Source: Conexibacter sp.
Lineage (GTDB): Bacteria > Actinomycetota > Thermoleophilia > Solirubrobacterales > Solirubrobacteraceae
NCBI GenBank assembly: GCA_025964055.1
Contig: JAOPZP010000160.1
Span: 1 to 9,652, forward strand
Length of the DNA: 9,652 bases
Reading direction: 5' to 3'
Part shown: piece after piece, positions 1 to 6,036 of the stretch
Layout: each line of letters begins with the position of its first letter
How positions within the stretch are numbered: the stretch's first letter is position 1
Position numbers and translations under genes: made by a program
Notes under the pieces: model-generated
What the model was told of the DNA's origin: nothing
Database searches by the model: none
Seen by the model: the letters and a program-made list of their open reading frames with translations, nothing else

Positions 1-1103
1 CGCACGAAGGCGAGGTTGTGGACGACGAGCAGCCGCAGGCCGGTCAGCTCGCGGTTCTTGACCAGGTAGCGCAGGTAGCCGCGGGTGTTGCCGGCCTCGC
101 AGGTCGGGCATGGGCAGCCCTCGTAGATCGGCTCGTCGGAGTCCTTGAAGCGCCCGCCGGTCAGGTCCATGCGCCAGCGCTTGTCGGGATCGGGGACGAG
201 CGCGACGCCGTGGCGCCCCAGGCGCGTGGGCATCGCACAGTCGAAGGTGTCGATGCCGAGCTCGACACCGCGGACGAGGTCGTCGATGTCGCCGATGCCG
301 AGCAGGTGCCGGGGCGGCGCCTCGGGCAGGACCTCGGTGGCCATCGCGACCACCTCGTACATCTGCGGCTTGTCCGCGCCGAGCGAGCCGCCGATCGCGA
401 TGCCGTCCACGCGCGAGGCGCCGATCGTCTGCGCCGACTCCTTGCGCAGGTCCTCGTAGACGCCGCCCTGGACGATGCCGTAGACGAGCTGGCCCTCGGG
501 ACCGTGCCGCTCGTGCCAGTCCAGGCAGCGCTCCAGCCAGCGGTGCGTGCGCTCGGTGGAGCGGGCGGTGTAGTCCTTGGTGACGTTGAAAGGCGTGCAC
601 TCGTCGAAGACCAGCGAGATTTCGGAGCCCAGCGCGGCCTGGATCTCCATCGAGGTCTCGGGCGCCAGGAACTTCTCGGAGCCGTCGATGTGCGAGCGGA
701 ACCGCACGCCGTCCTCGGTGATCCCGAGCGTCTTGCCGTGACGGTCGCCGCCGTGCGAGGCGCGGCCCTTGATCTCGTCGGCGACCGTGCCGTGGCCCAT
801 CGAGAAGACCTGGAAGCCGCCGGAGTCGGTGATGATCGGATGCTCCCAGCGCATGAACTCGTGGAGCCCGCCGAGGCCCTTGATCCGCTCGTGGCCGGGG
901 TCCAGGAACAGGTGATAGGTGTTGCCGAGCACCATGTCGTAGCCGAGGTCGCGCACCTCCTTCGGCGTGAGGCCCTTCACGGTGGCCTTCGTCGCCAGCG
1001 GCACGAAGGCGGGGGTGCGGATTTCGCCGTGGGCGGTGCGCAGCACGCCGGCGCGCGCGCGGGAGCCCGGGTCGCGGGCGAGGATCTCGAGAGGGGACGC
1101 CAT
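1..1103 (-). CDS. tgt: tRNA-guanine transglycosylase (queuine tRNA-ribosyltransferase), C-terminus cut by window edge
   Basis: Bacterial TGT swaps guanine-34 in the anticodon of Asp, Asn, His and Tyr tRNAs for preQ1, the committed insertion step of queuosine synthesis; cytoplasmic TIM-barrel zinc enzyme. I read 367 residues from an ATG at 1103 and the frame runs off the window start; the family is about 375-400 residues, so only a short tail is missing. Visible signatures are TDSGGFQVFSMG with D93 (base-pocket aspartate), FDEC at 166-169 (preQ1 recognition), YGIVQGG, and IDTFDCAMPTR with D288 as the expected covalent nucleophile. The zinc site is CPCPTC (C330, C332, C335) plus H362. The loop around residues 108-125 looks somewhat longer than I remember for the E. 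coli enzyme. It lies 46 nt downstream of hsp20 on the same strand and may be co-transcribed, but a TAGGAT box 9 nt before the ATG suggests its own promoter. Identification is secure. Confidence 0.96.
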   Translation of the reverse strand, partial: MASPLEILARDPGSRARAGVLRTAHGEIRTPAFVPLATKATVKGLTPKEVRDLGYDMVLGNTYHLFLDPGHERIKGLGGLHEFMRWEHPIITDSGGFQVFSMGHGTVADEIKGRASHGGDRHGKTLGITEDGVRFRSHIDGSEKFLAPETSMEIQAALGSEISLVFDECTPFNVTKDYTARSTERTHRWLERCLDWHERHGPEGQLVYGIVQGGVYEDLRKESAQTIGASRVDGIAIGGSLGADKPQMYEVVAMATEVLPEAPPRHLLGIGDIDDLVRGVELGIDTFDCAMPTRLGRHGVALVPDPDKRWRMDLTGGRFKDSDEPIYEGCPCPTCEAGNTRGYLRYLVKNRELTGLRLLVVHNLAFV

Positions 1104-1104
1104 C

Positions 1105-1133
1105 GGCGCCCGATCCTAGGTGGACCGGGCGCC
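1105..1133 (-). repeat. 8-bp perfect inverted repeat (hairpin) just before the tgt start
   Basis: GGCGCCCG at 1105-1112 pairs perfectly with CGGGCGCC at 1126-1133 around a 13-nt loop that holds TAGGAT and the CCTAGG palindrome. The stem ends one base before the tgt ATG. In an hsp20-tgt read-through transcript the hairpin would cover the start region or act as a weak attenuator. There is no T-run after the stem, so it is not a classical intrinsic terminator. Confidence 0.5.
1113..1118 (-). promoter_or_regulatory. Putative -10 box (TAGGAT) of tgt
   Basis: On the minus strand TAGGAT fits the actinobacterial -10 pattern TANNNT and ends 9 nt before the tgt ATG, so transcription would begin about 2 nt before the start codon. 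There is no good -35 at 17 nt. The AGGA inside the same box could instead serve as a weak Shine-Dalgarno if tgt is read from the hsp20 transcript; sequence alone does not separate the two. Confidence 0.4.
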
Positions 1134-1149
1134 AAGGCGTCGACCGGCG

Positions 1150-1656
1150 CTACGACGTGGCGGCCTGCTCGGCGGCGCGGCCCTCGATCGCGGGCGGTTG
1201 GTCGCCGACCGCGATCTGCAGCTTGCGCGGCTTGCGCTGCTCGGGCTTGGGGATCCGGACCTCCAGGACGCCCTGGCCGAAGCGGGCGGTGATGGCGTCG
1301 CCGTCGACGCCCTTGGGCAGCGTGAGCGAGCGGCTGAACGCGCCGCTGGCGCGCTCGAGGCGGTAGAAGCCCTCGCCGCGGTCCTCGTGCTCGATCTTGC
1401 GCTCGCCCGACACCGTCAGCACGTTGTCCTCCAGTGCCAGGTCGACGTCGCCCTCCGACATGCCCGGCAGGTCGGCGCGCAGGATGAACTGGTCGTCGGT
1501 CTCGACCAGGTCCATCGGCGGGATCCAGCGCCGCGCGCCCGCGGCGCTGCCGCCCGTCGCGGCGGCCGGCGTGTCGAAGAACGTGCTGAAGAGCCGGTTC
1601 ATCTCCTGCTGCAGCGAGTTGATCTCCCGCGCGGGCTCCCAGCGGATCAGGGCCAT
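1150..1656 (-). CDS. Hsp20-family small heat-shock protein (alpha-crystallin domain chaperone)
   Basis: Small heat-shock proteins are ATP-independent cytoplasmic holdases that form oligomers and keep unfolding proteins soluble. The product is 168 residues, normal for the family. Residues 1-45 are a short N-terminal arm rich in aromatic residues and Arg (MALIRWEP, then MNRLFSTFF). The alpha-crystallin domain spans about 46-138, with PPMDLVETDDQFILRADLPG at its start and the hallmark GVLEV at 129-133. The C-terminal tail carries I-x-V (I148, V150), the oligomerisation motif. The ATG at 1656 is set by a strong AAGGAGG Shine-Dalgarno 7 nt upstream. It is divergent from nadK and upstream of tgt. 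I found no CIRCE element and no HAIR (HspR) inverted repeat upstream, so the usual heat-shock operators are not evident; a sigma-A-like promoter and a GGGGAC-type palindrome are there instead. Confidence 0.96.
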   Translation of the reverse strand: MALIRWEPAREINSLQQEMNRLFSTFFDTPAAATGGSAAGARRWIPPMDLVETDDQFILRADLPGMSEGDVDLALEDNVLTVSGERKIEHEDRGEGFYRLERASGAFSRSLTLPKGVDGDAITARFGQGVLEVRIPKPEQRKPRKLQIAVGDQPPAIEGRAAEQAATS

Positions 1657-1663
1657 GTCACGA

Positions 1664-1670
1664 CCTCCTT
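1664..1670 (-). promoter_or_regulatory. Strong Shine-Dalgarno of hsp20 (AAGGAGG)
   Basis: On the minus strand AAGGAGG lies 7 nt before the hsp20 ATG, an ideal match and spacing. It fixes the start and contrasts with several neighbouring genes that have no Shine-Dalgarno. Confidence 0.85.
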
Positions 1671-1694
1671 CGTGGTGGATCAGGTGCAGGTCAA

Positions 1695-1723
1695 ATGATG
1701 AAATCTCAGTCGCTCGCTGTCAA
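1695..1723 (-). promoter_or_regulatory. Putative sigma-A-type promoter of hsp20
   Basis: On the minus strand a perfect -35 hexamer TTGACA (1723-1718) is followed by a 17-nt spacer and CATCAT (1700-1695), a 4/6 match to the -10 consensus. Start of transcription would fall near 1688, giving a leader of about 32 nt that includes the strong Shine-Dalgarno. One half of the double palindrome (1727-1739) abuts the upstream side of the -35. Confidence 0.55.
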
Positions 1724-1726
1724 GAA

Positions 1727-1771
1727 GGGGACAGTCCCCAGAACGTCTAGGGCGTTGTGGGGACTGTCCCC
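1727..1771. repeat. Double palindrome / long inverted repeat between hsp20 and nadK
   Basis: GGGGACAGTCCCCA (1727-1740) and TGGGGACTGTCCCC (1758-1771) are exact 14-bp inverted copies. Each copy is also a near-perfect palindrome by itself (GGGGAC-W-GTCCCC). After one mismatch (1741/1757) the stem resumes with AACG/CGTT around a 7-nt loop, so the whole can fold into a stem of 14 plus 4 bp. The palindrome centres (1733 and 1765) are 32 bp apart, about three helical turns. The left copy abuts the hsp20 -35 and the right copy lies in the spacer just before the nadK -10 box. It could be a two-site operator for a dimeric regulator, or a dispersed REP-like intergenic repeat. Confidence 0.85.
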
Positions 1772-1774
1772 CGC

Positions 1775-1780
1775 TAGCGT
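1775..1780 (+). promoter_or_regulatory. Putative -10 box (TAGCGT) of nadK
   Basis: TAGCGT fits TANNNT and ends 7 nt before the nadK ATG at 1788, so transcription would start at or next to the start codon and the mRNA would be leaderless. No convincing -35 is seen at 17 nt, where the right arm of the double palindrome occupies the spacer. Only a weak AGGG is present as an alternative ribosome site. Confidence 0.45.
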
Positions 1781-1787
1781 CAGGGCG

Positions 1788-2717
1788 ATGACCAGGCGGC
1801 TGACCCGCATCGGAGTGGTGGTGCACCCGCACCGTTCGCTCGACAAGGCGCTCGCGACCTTGCACGAGTGGGCGGCCGAGCACGACGCCGACATCGTGCA
1901 GGTGCGGGTCGACGGCCAGGAGCGGAAGGTCGCCCCGCCCGGTGATCCCGCCGACTGCGACCTGATCGTCGCGATGGGCGGCGACGGCACGACGCTCGCG
2001 GCGCTCCACGCGGGCGCCACGGCGGGCAAGCCGGTCCTCGGCGTGGCCTGCGGCAGCCTCGGCGCGCTGACTGCGGTGGCGGCGTCCGACCTCGTCGAGG
2101 CGCTGCGCGACGTCGCGGCCGGCCGCTGGCACCCGCACCTGATCCCCGGCGTCGCGGTGTCGGCCGACGGCGGCGAGCCGCAGGTGGCGCTCAACGACCT
2201 GGTCGTCGTCCGCAAGGGCGCCGGGCAGGTCGTGGTCGCCATCGAGGTCGACGGCGAGCTCTACGTGCGCTTCGCCGGCGACGGCATCGTCATCGCGACG
2301 CCCCAGGGCTCCAGCGCGTACACGATGGCCGCCGGCGGGCCGATCCTCGCGCCCAACGCCGGCGGCTACGTCCTCACGCCCCTGGCGCCCCACGGCGGCT
2401 GCGGCCCGCCGCTGGTCGTCGGCCAGGAGAGCCGCGTGACGGTCACGATCGAGCCCGGCCACAGCGGCGCGCGCATCGAGTTCGACGGCCAGATCGAGGA
2501 CGTCGAGCCGCACCGGCTGGACGTCACCTGGCGCGACGCCCACGCGACGCTCGTCCGCTTCGGCGACGAGGAGAGCCTCATCGCCGGGCTGCGCCGTCGC
2601 CGCATCATCCTCGACAGCCCGCGCGTCCTCGCCCGCGACGACCGCCTCGGCACGCCGATCGCCGACGAGCCGCGCCCCCGCCCCGCCCCTAGCGGATCGA
2701 CCGCTCCGCCAGCGTGA
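1788..2717 (+). CDS. nadK: NAD kinase (ATP/polyphosphate NAD kinase family)
   Basis: NAD kinase phosphorylates NAD+ at the 2'-hydroxyl of adenosine ribose, the only route to NADP+; cytoplasmic. From ATG 1788 it has 309 residues. The N-terminal Rossmann-like half starts with RIGVVVHPHRS and carries the signature GGDGT at 64-68 (D66 catalytic). Then come GSLGALTAV (89-97), NDLVV (136-140; most homologues have NE), and the C-terminal beta-sandwich with DGIVIATPQGSSAY (165-178), AAGGPI and LTPLAPH. The usual TPTGSTAY is TPQGSSAY here, so identity is clear although two motif positions differ. A longer reading frame from 1695 would run through the palindrome and add 31 residues unlike the family, so I reject it. 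The last 14 or so residues are a Pro/Arg/Ala tail, and the final 29 nt overlap the end of the convergent binding-protein gene. Confidence 0.95.
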   Translation: MTRRLTRIGVVVHPHRSLDKALATLHEWAAEHDADIVQVRVDGQERKVAPPGDPADCDLIVAMGGDGTTLAALHAGATAGKPVLGVACGSLGALTAVAASDLVEALRDVAAGRWHPHLIPGVAVSADGGEPQVALNDLVVVRKGAGQVVVAIEVDGELYVRFAGDGIVIATPQGSSAYTMAAGGPILAPNAGGYVLTPLAPHGGCGPPLVVGQESRVTVTIEPGHSGARIEFDGQIEDVEPHRLDVTWRDAHATLVRFGDEESLIAGLRRRRIILDSPRVLARDDRLGTPIADEPRPRPAPSGSTAPPA

Positions 2718-3723
2718 TCGCCTGCGCCGCGTTGGCCTTGGTCACGAAGTTCGGCCCGGTCGGGATCACGTCGCCCTGCGCCGGGAACAGGCCGTAGCGT
2801 GCCCGCTGCGCCAGCAGCACGACCGGCAGGTAGCCCTGGAGGTAGGCCTGCTGGTCGACCGCGAACGCCAGCCGTCCCTGGCGCACCGCCTGCAGGATCT
2901 CGGGGCCGAGGTCGAACGAGCCGATCGGCAGAGTCCGGCCCTTCAGGCCCTTGAGCGCGGCCAGGCCGCTCGTGCCGTTGAGCGCCAGCACGCCGTCGGA
3001 CTTCGTGGCGTCGACCGCGCGCGCGATCCGCTTCGGAGCCCCCGGGTCGAGGTCGTCGATCCGGATGGTCCGCATGCGGCCGCCGGCGGCGCGCATCGCC
3101 CGCGCCAGCCCCGCGCAGCGCGCGTTGAGCCCCTGGTTGGGGATCTGGAGGTTGACGCACAGCGCGCGGCGCACGCCCATCCGCGCGAGCCGCTCCCCGG
3201 CCTTCCGGCCAGCGGGCTCCTCGGGCTGGCCGACGTGCGCCAGGACGCCGAGCTTCTTGTAGGTGTCGCTGCCCGAGTTGATGGTGACGGTCGGGATCCC
3301 GGCCGCGACGGCGCGGCGGATCGCCGGCGCCAGGCCCGGCTCGGGCAGCGAGACGACGAGGCCGTCGGGCTTGCTCGCGACCGCCTGATCGATCAGCGTG
3401 ACCATGTGGTCGAGGCTGTAGACGTCGGGCGCGCGGTAGGTGATCAGCACGTCCATCTGGCGCCCCGCGGCGTCGACCCCGTTGCGCACGATGGCCCAGA
3501 ACGCGCTGGAAGCCTGGCCGTGGGTCACGACCGCGATCCGCGTGCTGCGGCTCGCCGGCTCGCCCGCCGCGACGCCGGGCGGCCGGCTCGCGTCGCCGAC
3601 CGTGCCGCTCGCGACGGTCACCGGCCCCTCGTTGACGGTCGTGGTGCCGCCGCAGCCGGCGGCCAGCAGGGCGACCGCGACGGCCAGCGCCGCCGCGGGA
3701 CGGGTCAGGACGGTGCGCCTCAC
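2689..3723 (-). CDS. Lipoprotein periplasmic-type sugar-binding protein (type I PBP fold, Peripla_BP_4-like)
   Basis: The 344-residue product begins with a lipoprotein signal: positively charged MRR, hydrophobic core 9-20, then LLAAGC with lipidated C24, so it is probably anchored outside the cytoplasmic membrane. A flexible linker (about 25-60) leads to a ribose/LacI-like type I binding fold: RIAVVTHG at 62-69, KPDGLVVSLPEP at 118-129, GIPTVTINSGS at 142-152, SDGVLALNG at 242-250 and a D290-QQ ligand-end motif. The family binds sugars or related small ligands for ABC uptake or for sensing. No permease or ATPase gene is adjacent. Its GTG start at 3723 overlaps the kinase stop codon by 4 nt with GGAGG just upstream, so the two are translationally coupled, which points to a sensing role (inference). 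Cysteines C189 and C203 might pair. The ligand cannot be named from sequence. Confidence 0.88.
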   Translation of the reverse strand: MRRTVLTRPAAALAVAVALLAAGCGGTTTVNEGPVTVASGTVGDASRPPGVAAGEPASRSTRIAVVTHGQASSAFWAIVRNGVDAAGRQMDVLITYRAPDVYSLDHMVTLIDQAVASKPDGLVVSLPEPGLAPAIRRAVAAGIPTVTINSGSDTYKKLGVLAHVGQPEEPAGRKAGERLARMGVRRALCVNLQIPNQGLNARCAGLARAMRAAGGRMRTIRIDDLDPGAPKRIARAVDATKSDGVLALNGTSGLAALKGLKGRTLPIGSFDLGPEILQAVRQGRLAFAVDQQAYLQGYLPVVLLAQRARYGLFPAQGDVIPTGPNFVTKANAAQAITLAERSIR

Positions 3724-5258
3724 GACCCCTCCTCCGTGTCGGTGGGAATGCGCGCCCGCAGGCGCGTGCCGGCGCCGGGCGGGCTGTCGATGTCCATCTC
3801 GCCGTCGACCGCCGCCAGGCGATCCTGCAGCCCGCGCAGGCCGCTGCCGGCGCCGACGTCCACGCCGCCGACGCCGTCGTCGCTCACGTCGACGAGGACC
3901 TCGCCGTTGACCTGCCGGACGGCGATCGCCACGTTCGACGCCTGCGCGTACTTCACGACGTTGGTCAGCGCCTCTGCGACGACGAAGTAGGCCGCGGCCT
4001 CGACCGGCTTGGACAGGCGATCGGTCACGTCGACCATCGCGTCGACCTCGACGGGCGTCCGGTCGGCCAGCGCGTCGATGGCCGGCGCCAGGCCGCGATC
4101 GGTGAGGATCGTCGGGTGGATGCCGCGCGCCAGCTCGCGCAGCTCGGCCAGCGCGCTGGACAGGCGCTGCGAGAGCCCGTCCACCATCGCGACGAGGTCC
4201 TGGCGCTCCCCGGCGCGCCCGCGCAGCAGGCGCAGCTCCAGGGCGAGGGCGACGAGCTGCTGCTGGGCGCCGTCGTGCAGGTCGCGCTCGATGCGCCGCC
4301 GCGCCGCGTCGGTCGCCTCGACGATCCGCAGCCGCGAGACGCGCAGCTCCTCGACGCGCGCGCGCAGGTCGGCCTTCAACCGCTCGTTGTCGATCGCCAG
4401 CGCCGCCGCGGCCGCGGCCGCCTGCACCAGCTCGCTCGTGGTCTCCAGCGCGGCGTTGTGGACGATCGCCGCGACCGGCCGGCCGTCCTGCTCGACGGAC
4501 GTCCATGCCCGCCCGCTCGTCGGGTCGGGCAGCTCGACGCGCTGACCGCTCTCGTCGACGAACATCTCGCGGTCGGGCAGCCAGTACGCGATCGCGACCG
4601 AGTGGTCGCCGAGGCTCTCGGCCAGCAGCTCGCGCACCGGCGCGTTGGGCATGATCCGCGGCAGCAGCAGGGCGCGCACGATCGTGCAGAGCAGCGTGTG
4701 CAGCGCGTCCAGCGCGGCGAGGGCCAGCACCGCGGCCGGCAGCGCGAGGACGATCAGCGCGATCCCGAGGCCGGGCCCGAACGACCACGGCCCGAAGTAG
4801 TCCACCCCGCCCACGCCCGCCACCGCCTCGATGCCGAGCCGCACCAGCCAGGCGCAGAGCGCGACCGGCGCGAGCCCGACGATCAGCAACGCGACCGTCA
4901 GCGGCGGCTTGATCGCCAGCAGGGCGACCGTGCGCCACAGCGAGCGGTCGGCGAGCACGTCCAGCGAGCGGCGCCAGAGGGTGCCCATCACGGGCCGGCG
5001 GCCGGCGGCCAGCGCCGGGACCCGCGTGCCGAGGAACCGGTTGGCCAGCCGGCGGTCGATCCCGACCAGTCGCCGGCACCCGGCCGCGGCGCCCCGCAGC
5101 ACCGGCAGCCCGACCCGCAGCACGCTCAGCGCCGCGCCGACGGCCAGCAGCAGCACGGCCAGCACGCCGAGGATGGCGATCGGGATGCTCGCCGCCAGGT
5201 AGACGACGACCTGCGCCGCTCGCCGCGCCCGCCGTCGCAGCTCCAGGGCCGCGATCAC
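3720..5258 (-). CDS. NarL/LiaS-type sensor histidine kinase with membrane-embedded sensor domain
   Basis: A 512-residue membrane kinase that should autophosphorylate and pass phosphate to a response regulator. Hydrophobic segments near 16-48, 111-141 and 163-198 (probably four helices in two pairs), with VGIDRRLANRFLG between the pairs, resemble the actinobacterial PF13796 'putative sensor' domain. A GAF-like linker follows (about 205-290: HSVAIAYWLPD, DGRPVAAIVHN), then a coiled coil (290-320). The HisKA_3 box is ERDLHDGAQQ with phospho-acceptor H328, and the HATPase domain has an N-box EALTNVVKYA (N433), G1 DDGVGG (460-465) and G2 GSGLRGL (471-477). Key residues are intact. The GTG at 5258 overlaps the preceding stop by 4 nt, with GGAG 8 nt upstream. 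The 4-nt overlap with the downstream binding lipoprotein is just as tight. No LuxR/NarL response regulator is found beside it, which is unusual for this class. Confidence 0.93.
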   Translation of the reverse strand: MIAALELRRRARRAAQVVVYLAASIPIAILGVLAVLLLAVGAALSVLRVGLPVLRGAAAGCRRLVGIDRRLANRFLGTRVPALAAGRRPVMGTLWRRSLDVLADRSLWRTVALLAIKPPLTVALLIVGLAPVALCAWLVRLGIEAVAGVGGVDYFGPWSFGPGLGIALIVLALPAAVLALAALDALHTLLCTIVRALLLPRIMPNAPVRELLAESLGDHSVAIAYWLPDREMFVDESGQRVELPDPTSGRAWTSVEQDGRPVAAIVHNAALETTSELVQAAAAAAALAIDNERLKADLRARVEELRVSRLRIVEATDAARRRIERDLHDGAQQQLVALALELRLLRGRAGERQDLVAMVDGLSQRLSSALAELRELARGIHPTILTDRGLAPAIDALADRTPVEVDAMVDVTDRLSKPVEAAAYFVVAEALTNVVKYAQASNVAIAVRQVNGEVLVDVSDDGVGGVDVGAGSGLRGLQDRLAAVDGEMDIDSPPGAGTRLRARIPTDTEEGS

Positions 5259-5992
5259 GGCGTGCGCTCCACGAGCACCGAGCCGGAGCCGCTGAGCGCC
5301 TGCACCGAGAACGGCGCGCCGGTGTCCGCCGCGACGCCGCGGATCCTCGGGGTCCCGCCGGAGGTCGAGGCGTCGATCCGGTAGCGCCCCGCGGGAACCC
5401 GCGCCCGCACGGCGCCCGTGGTCGTCCGCAAGGCCAGCTGCGGCGGCGGGCACGCGGTCGCCGCGCGGACGTCGCCGCCGGCCTCGGCCCGCGCCTGCAG
5501 CGAGAAGCCGCAGAAGCCGGTGACGTCGATGTCGCCGCGCCCGGTCGTCACGACGGCCGAGCCCCGGTAGCCCTGCAGCCGCACCGACCCGTCGCCCGTG
5601 CGGACGGTCAGCGGCAGGTTGTCGGGGACGATCAGGCGGTAGTGCGACGAGCAGCCGTGCAGGACGGTCTTCGGGCAGCGCGAGCGCACCGAGAACACCC
5701 CGCCCGCCACCGTCCGCTGCGTGACCGGGCCGTGCCCGAAGCCGAACCGGTCGACGTGCTGCACGGCGACCGTGGTCCGGCGCCCGCCGCCCTCGACGGT
5801 CACGTCGGCGTCGCCGAGGTCGAGCGTCATCCCGCTGATCGTGCCGGCCACCGCGTAGGAGACCCGGCGCTCCTCCGAGGAGCCCAGGCTCCACGCGCCC
5901 AGCGCGACCGCCGCGCCCGCGACGAGCACCGCGCAGCCCGCGACGAGGCGGCCCCAGGGGGACAGGCGACTGGCACGGACCGGGGCGGGCAC
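5255..5992 (-). CDS. Membrane-anchored DUF4097-like beta-repeat protein, possible LiaF-like kinase partner
   Basis: 245 residues: a short basic N-terminus, one membrane helix (about 14-37), then an outside domain made of repeating short beta strands with Gly/Asp turns (TLDLGDADVTVEGG, TVRTGDGSVRLQG, VVTTGRGDIDVTG, LRTTTGAVRARVP, VQALSGSGSVLVE), the pattern of DUF4097/adhesin-like beta-solenoid proteins. Four cysteines (C106, C114, C161, C181) lie in the outside domain and could form disulfides. VAGC at 17-20 looks like a lipobox, but there is no hydrophobic core before it. The stop overlaps the GTG of the kinase gene by 4 nt. DUF4097/LiaF-like proteins next to LiaS-type kinases often modulate them, so a sensory or inhibitory role toward the kinase is plausible but unproven. 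The GTG at 5992 is chosen because an in-frame stop lies 9 nt upstream; no better start is seen. Confidence 0.78.
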   Translation of the reverse strand: MPAPVRASRLSPWGRLVAGCAVLVAGAAVALGAWSLGSSEERRVSYAVAGTISGMTLDLGDADVTVEGGGRRTTVAVQHVDRFGFGHGPVTQRTVAGGVFSVRSRCPKTVLHGCSSHYRLIVPDNLPLTVRTGDGSVRLQGYRGSAVVTTGRGDIDVTGFCGFSLQARAEAGGDVRAATACPPPQLALRTTTGAVRARVPAGRYRIDASTSGGTPRIRGVAADTGAPFSVQALSGSGSVLVERTP

Positions 5993-5998
5993 CGCGCC

Positions 5999-6004
5999 AC
6001 TCTA
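5999..6004 (-). promoter_or_regulatory. Putative -10 box (TAGAGT) of the DUF4097-kinase-lipoprotein unit
   Basis: On the minus strand TAGAGT fits TANNNT and ends 6 nt before the GTG at 5992, the spacing expected for a leaderless transcript. The -35 position holds only TTCCCG (3/6). If real, it would let the three-gene unit be transcribed separately from marR, whose stop is 44 nt upstream. Confidence 0.35.
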
Positions 6005-6036
6005 GAGCGGCGGCACCGATGCGGGAAAGTGAAGGC

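Noticed and set aside
18..1292. Long plus-strand open frame of 424 codons opposite tgt
   Set aside because: Antisense shadow of tgt caused by GC-rich third positions; Ala/Arg/Gly/Val-rich product with no domain, while the minus strand encodes an unmistakable TGT.
1742..1756. LexA-like GAAC...GTT in the palindrome loop
   Set aside because: Spacing is wrong for the Gram-positive SOS box (GAAC-N4-GTTC) and the second half is GTTG.
1695..1787. NadK start at 1695 giving 31 extra residues
   Set aside because: The extension is read through the double palindrome, does not resemble NAD kinases, and a better placed ATG at 1788 begins the Rossmann core.
1657..1787. CIRCE (HrcA) or HAIR (HspR) heat-shock operators upstream of hsp20
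   Set aside because: Looked for GCACTC-N9-GAGTGC and CTTGAGT-N7-ACTCAAG on both strands; neither is present.
2689..5079. 796-codon minus-strand frame as a single fused protein
   Set aside because: Only the last 344 codons (from GTG 3723) are the binding lipoprotein with its own signal peptide; the upstream part is an out-of-frame shadow of the kinase.
3720..5894. 724-codon version of the kinase with a longer N-terminus
   Set aside because: The extra 212 codons overlap the DUF4097-like gene out of frame and are Arg/Gly-rich; the GTGA overlap at 5255-5258 gives a natural start.
5934..5942. Lipobox-like VAGC in the DUF4097-like protein
   Set aside because: The cysteine sits at the start of the hydrophobic stretch rather than after it, so signal peptidase II processing is unlikely.
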